From: Kalmanozyma brasiliensis GHG001
Lineage: Eukaryota > Basidiomycota > Ustilaginomycetes > Ustilaginales
Assembly: GCF_000497045.1 (NCBI RefSeq)
Contig: NW_015961954.1
Span: 434,001-498,000 of the forward strand
Reading direction: 5' to 3'
Length of the DNA stretch: 64,000 bases
Position numbers and translations under genes: made by a program. The notes under the pieces were generated by a model. That model searched no databases. It saw only the letters and a list, made by a program, of their open reading frames with translations, and had not been told where the DNA came from. Below, one piece after another: positions 61,099 through 64,000 of this stretch. Every line of letters begins with the position of its first letter. The first letter of the stretch is position 1.

Positions 61099-63528
61099 AT
61101 GTCAGAAGCAAAGCCCCCGCAGAAGGGCTCCGTGCTCAGCAACATTGACAATCCTGCTGACGCTCCCAGCCCCCCGGCCATTCCACCAGACCAAGGCCGT
61201 TCGCATTCGCCAGACGAAAAGATGCTTCCCAACGACTCAAAGGACGGCGCCGATCTGCACAACAACTCCAAGGATACTGAGCCCGAAGCCAAGAAGCGAA
61301 AGCGTTCTCAACGCGCTTGCATTCGCTGCCGAGGTCAGAAGCTCAAATGTGACGGCGTCTTCCCCTGCGCGCGATGCCTAAAGCTGAAGCTTGTGTGCAA
61401 GGAACCATCCGAGGCCACCTCGGGAACCCCCAACTCCAACAGGGCTCATCCGGACGACAGAGAAGGCAAGCCCAATAGCGGATCCTTTTCCTCCTCGGGC
61501 TCCACTCGCCCTCAGTCGCAGGCTTCCATGCATCTAACCGTCAGCGGTCTCCCATCGCACTCAACAGGACCCCCACCTTTCGGTTCTGCTGGCTCCGACG
61601 GCGCCTTCATGGGTCACGTCCGCGCTACAAACCATATGCATCCGAATGCTCACCATCGCGACAACTTCAGCCAGCGCCCACCTTCGGATCGATTTGGCTA
61701 CTCTTTGCCTGATGCAGTGCGACGAATTGACAACCTCGAGCGCACCGTCTCTCGCTTGGTGGACAAAGTCGAAGGTCAGTCGTCCTCCTTCGATCGCGGC
61801 GACCGACCTTCCACCTCCAGATCCGGCGTATCACCCGGCAAGCCAGAGCGCAAGAGGCCCAGAGCCGACTCGCCCGATGACTCGGATGCAGAGGTCGACG
61901 AGCTCCAGGACGGCGCTTCCGAAGCAAGTATTCCGCTTCAGGCCCTGTCGCAGCAGGACAGGCTCAGCAGTCGCGAGAGGCCGACCACCGCAATTGAAGA
62001 GCGCTTTGCACCGACACGGGCATCCAACGACACCATTGCGCCGCTCTCCGCCTCTTCGGTTGTCACCGGACATTCCTTCTCCAACGGCGGCGCAAGATAC
62101 GGACCAGGCAACAATCCCATTGAAGCAGGCTTCATCACCATCGAGATGGGACAGATGCTCCTTGAGGTCTTCCTTACCTATTGCCACGTCTTTGCCCCCT
62201 TCCTCGACCTCGAAGACAAGACAAGCGTAGCGTCGCTCTCAGCTTCCGATCCCTTTCTGCTCTCTGTTATCCTCGCAGTCGGAGCGCTGTATCAAGAGTC
62301 GCATGCCAAGGGTGATCCAACAATACGCTCAGAGATCCAGGGCGGATTGGCTTCTTATGCGCTCAGTCAGCTCGGCACTCAGCTTTGCTCGCCAGAGCCC
62401 ACCATTAGCACTGTGCAGGCCATCCTTCTTATCGCTTACTGGCCACAGGCATTCCCCGGCACCCCCGACGAGAAGCTCTTGGCGAGCCACGCGTCCGACC
62501 TGCTTCAGAGCGTAGCTCAAAGCGCGCAGGTAGCAGCGCTCACCGGGGATCGAGCCGCCGCCGTTCTCTCGTCACGTCTGCCGACAACCTGGACCGCCTT
62601 GAAGGCGTTCGAGTCGCTGGCTGCTATCGACACAGGCAAGGGCATGGAGCTCACCGACCACGACCTCGTTCTCTCCAAAGCGCCACGACCGCCGCGCAGC
62701 TCGATACCTGCTCCTTATCTCGTCAGAGCCGTCTCGGTCCTCAAAGAGCTGCAGATGTGGTTGGGCGAGATCTCTTGCAACTCGCCACTGCCGTTGGCTG
62801 AGCTGCCGCCGCCGACTGTTCGGACGAACCTCACCCACGATTGGGATCGCTTCAAGTATCTTCAGTCCCAGCTTTTCGATCTGGAGAAGCGCTGGCTTGC
62901 CTCCGAGACCGACTGTAGCCGACTCGAAAGGATCGTTGGTCTGGTCGATCGATGGACGCTCCAGATCTATCTCGCAGCTGTCGCGCTCAAGTCTGCTGAT
63001 CTTGGACGCCCTTCGAAAGCGGGCAATGGCTACGATGCTCGATACGAAGAAGAGTCAGCACGATTCGTCGCAGCTTATCAACACGACATTCGCCAGGCGT
63101 GCCAAGTGCTCATGGACATCTTTACTGACCCGGAGATCAGTGGTGCGCTCCTGTACGCTCCCGGCTACTTGCTTCGTCGTTTCGGGCAAGCCGCTGTCGC
63201 ATCTTCGCTCATCGTCGACTTCCACGACGCCGAGATGACGCGATCAGCACAGGAGCTCATCTACCTCTGCAGCAAGCGCTTCGATCAACTCGGTCAGATC
63301 GACTTTTCGCCCTTCGCAGCGCAGCTGTCATGGTTCGTCAAGTCCAGCTACGAAAAGGTCGGCGGTCGCTCAACCAGAGGCGAGCGCGACGCATCGCTCG
63401 AAGCCTCGGCACCCAGCTCTCTCTCTGCCATCGACCGCCGAAGGTGGCTCGGCGGCGATCTCTTCACCATCTTCTTCGGCGTCGGCCTGGCCCTTGACTC
63501 GGCTCACAACGCGCCGCACGCTTTCTGA
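61099..63528 (+). CDS. Zn2Cys6 (Gal4-type) fungal transcription factor
   Basis: 809 residues, single exon. The binuclear zinc cluster begins at Cys74 with the exact C-x2-C-x6-C-x5-C-x2-C-x6-C spacing (CIRCRGQKLKC, CARC, C), preceded by the basic KKRKRSQR. A Ser/Pro/Gly-rich linker follows, then IDNLERTVSRLVDKVE (about 213-228), a short coiled coil likely used for dimerisation. The region about 345-620 (EMGQMLLEVFLTYCHVFAPF, DPFLLSVILAVGALY) has the character of the fungal middle homology region. The C-terminus contains further helices up to residue 809. Target genes unknown. Its promoter region is long and pyrimidine-rich. Proximity to the GH5 gene (3.6 kb) does not by itself imply regulation. 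Confidence 0.92.
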   Translation: MSEAKPPQKGSVLSNIDNPADAPSPPAIPPDQGRSHSPDEKMLPNDSKDGADLHNNSKDTEPEAKKRKRSQRACIRCRGQKLKCDGVFPCARCLKLKLVCKEPSEATSGTPNSNRAHPDDREGKPNSGSFSSSGSTRPQSQASMHLTVSGLPSHSTGPPPFGSAGSDGAFMGHVRATNHMHPNAHHRDNFSQRPPSDRFGYSLPDAVRRIDNLERTVSRLVDKVEGQSSSFDRGDRPSTSRSGVSPGKPERKRPRADSPDDSDAEVDELQDGASEASIPLQALSQQDRLSSRERPTTAIEERFAPTRASNDTIAPLSASSVVTGHSFSNGGARYGPGNNPIEAGFITIEMGQMLLEVFLTYCHVFAPFLDLEDKTSVASLSASDPFLLSVILAVGALYQESHAKGDPTIRSEIQGGLASYALSQLGTQLCSPEPTISTVQAILLIAYWPQAFPGTPDEKLLASHASDLLQSVAQSAQVAALTGDRAAAVLSSRLPTTWTALKAFESLAAIDTGKGMELTDHDLVLSKAPRPPRSSIPAPYLVRAVSVLKELQMWLGEISCNSPLPLAELPPPTVRTNLTHDWDRFKYLQSQLFDLEKRWLASETDCSRLERIVGLVDRWTLQIYLAAVALKSADLGRPSKAGNGYDARYEEESARFVAAYQHDIRQACQVLMDIFTDPEISGALLYAPGYLLRRFGQAAVASSLIVDFHDAEMTRSAQELIYLCSKRFDQLGQIDFSPFAAQLSWFVKSSYEKVGGRSTRGERDASLEASAPSSLSAIDRRRWLGGDLFTIFFGVGLALDSAHNAPHAF

Positions 63529-64000
63529 TCTCTCTCCGACTAGCATTTGCAATACCCATTCTCAGCTCTCATAGCACTCATTGAACCTGCAACGCACACT
63601 ACCTGTCGCACTGTGTCTGCGCTCGCATCTAGTCAACCCGTGTTTGAATTGACTGCAACATCTGTGATTTCTATTTTCCGGTTGATGGCCAAAGTGATTT
63701 CCAACCAGCAGACAGCAGAGTCTTATTGGTGTTATAGGTTTGCTCGAGGGACATGGGTTGTTCCCAAACTCATCAATCTTGGCAATGCAAGCCCAGCCCG
63801 GGCCAAACTTGAGCTAGCTTCCCAATTGACAGTGTCACCACCAGGGTCAGGCGCAATTTTGTACAGACATGTTTTAGCTCTTTTCTCGGCCAATATTTTG
63901 CCTAGCTGATGTGGCTCAATTTTGGCTGAGTTGTGGCCCGTCTGTACCTAAGTTGCTCTCCACCATCACTGCAATATGCAGCTCCATCCTTGCTCTCTAC
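63529..64000. other. Right-edge intergenic sequence
   Basis: The stretch downstream of the Zn2Cys6 gene is richer in A/T than the surroundings and carries interleaved short inverted repeats (63802-63814 with 63914-63926, and 63861-63868 with 63940-63947). An open frame of 120 codons (63547-63909) has no family resemblance. Could be the edge of a repeat or a 3' UTR. Confidence 0.45.

Noticed and set aside
63547..63909. 120-codon ORF at the right edge
   Set aside because: No motif; sits in AT-richer sequence with short inverted repeats, more likely non-coding.

Overview
The window is nuclear DNA from a fungus, most likely a smut-type basidiomycete (Ustilaginales: Ustilago, Sporisorium or an anamorphic relative). 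The evidence is a GC-rich, intron-poor coding style with long uninterrupted ORFs, the fungal lysine enzyme homoisocitrate dehydrogenase, a fungal Zn2Cys6 regulator, intron-bearing nuclear tRNA genes, and closest resemblance to eukaryotic housekeeping families. No species call is possible without a database search.

Layout. 1-2.9 kb: VPS2 (ESCRT-III) and BTN1/CLN3 (vacuolar membrane protein). 3.0-3.1 kb: split tRNA-Trp. 3.3-12 kb: GRC3 (pre-rRNA polynucleotide kinase, -), GCD6 (eIF2B epsilon, +) and RPC53 (Pol III subunit, -). 12.2-13.5 kb: PGK1. 13.7-18.8 kb: two amino-acid biosynthesis genes, ARG1 and LYS12, interleaved with four split tRNA genes in mirror order (Val+, Arg-, Arg+, Val-). 19.2-20.8 kb: a C2H2 zinc-finger regulator (-). 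20.8-29.7 kb: almost 9 kb with no credible gene, including a 25-N assembly gap. 29.7-45.9 kb: MDN1/REA1 (midasin, -), one intronless 16.2-kb ORF. 46.4-51.2 kb: RPA12 (Pol I, one intron, +), ATG7 (-), CEG1 (mRNA capping, -). 52.5-57.4 kb: a small CYSTM protein with a long intron, PRE2 (proteasome beta5, one intron), and a secreted glycoside hydrolase family 5 enzyme. 57.4-61.1 kb: gene-free upstream region. 61.1-63.5 kb: Zn2Cys6 transcription factor. The last 0.5 kb holds no supported gene.

How the genes relate. Many serve ribosome production and translation: GRC3 and MDN1 (60S maturation), RPA12 and RPC53 (Pol I and Pol III), GCD6 (initiation) and five tRNA genes. ARG1 and LYS12 each carry a Gcn4/bZIP-type TGACTC core close upstream of the ATG, consistent with joint amino-acid starvation control, a pathway in which eIF2B is the sensor. 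No operon-like arrangement, CRISPR or intact mobile element was seen.

The most notable pattern is a TATA-plus-GCAA block 20-24 nt upstream of the mature 5' end of all five tRNA genes, which looks like an upstream Pol III promoter element. I did not find a convincing new multi-gene system; the best places to look for something undescribed are this element, the mirror-ordered tRNA quartet and the 9-kb gene-poor interval.
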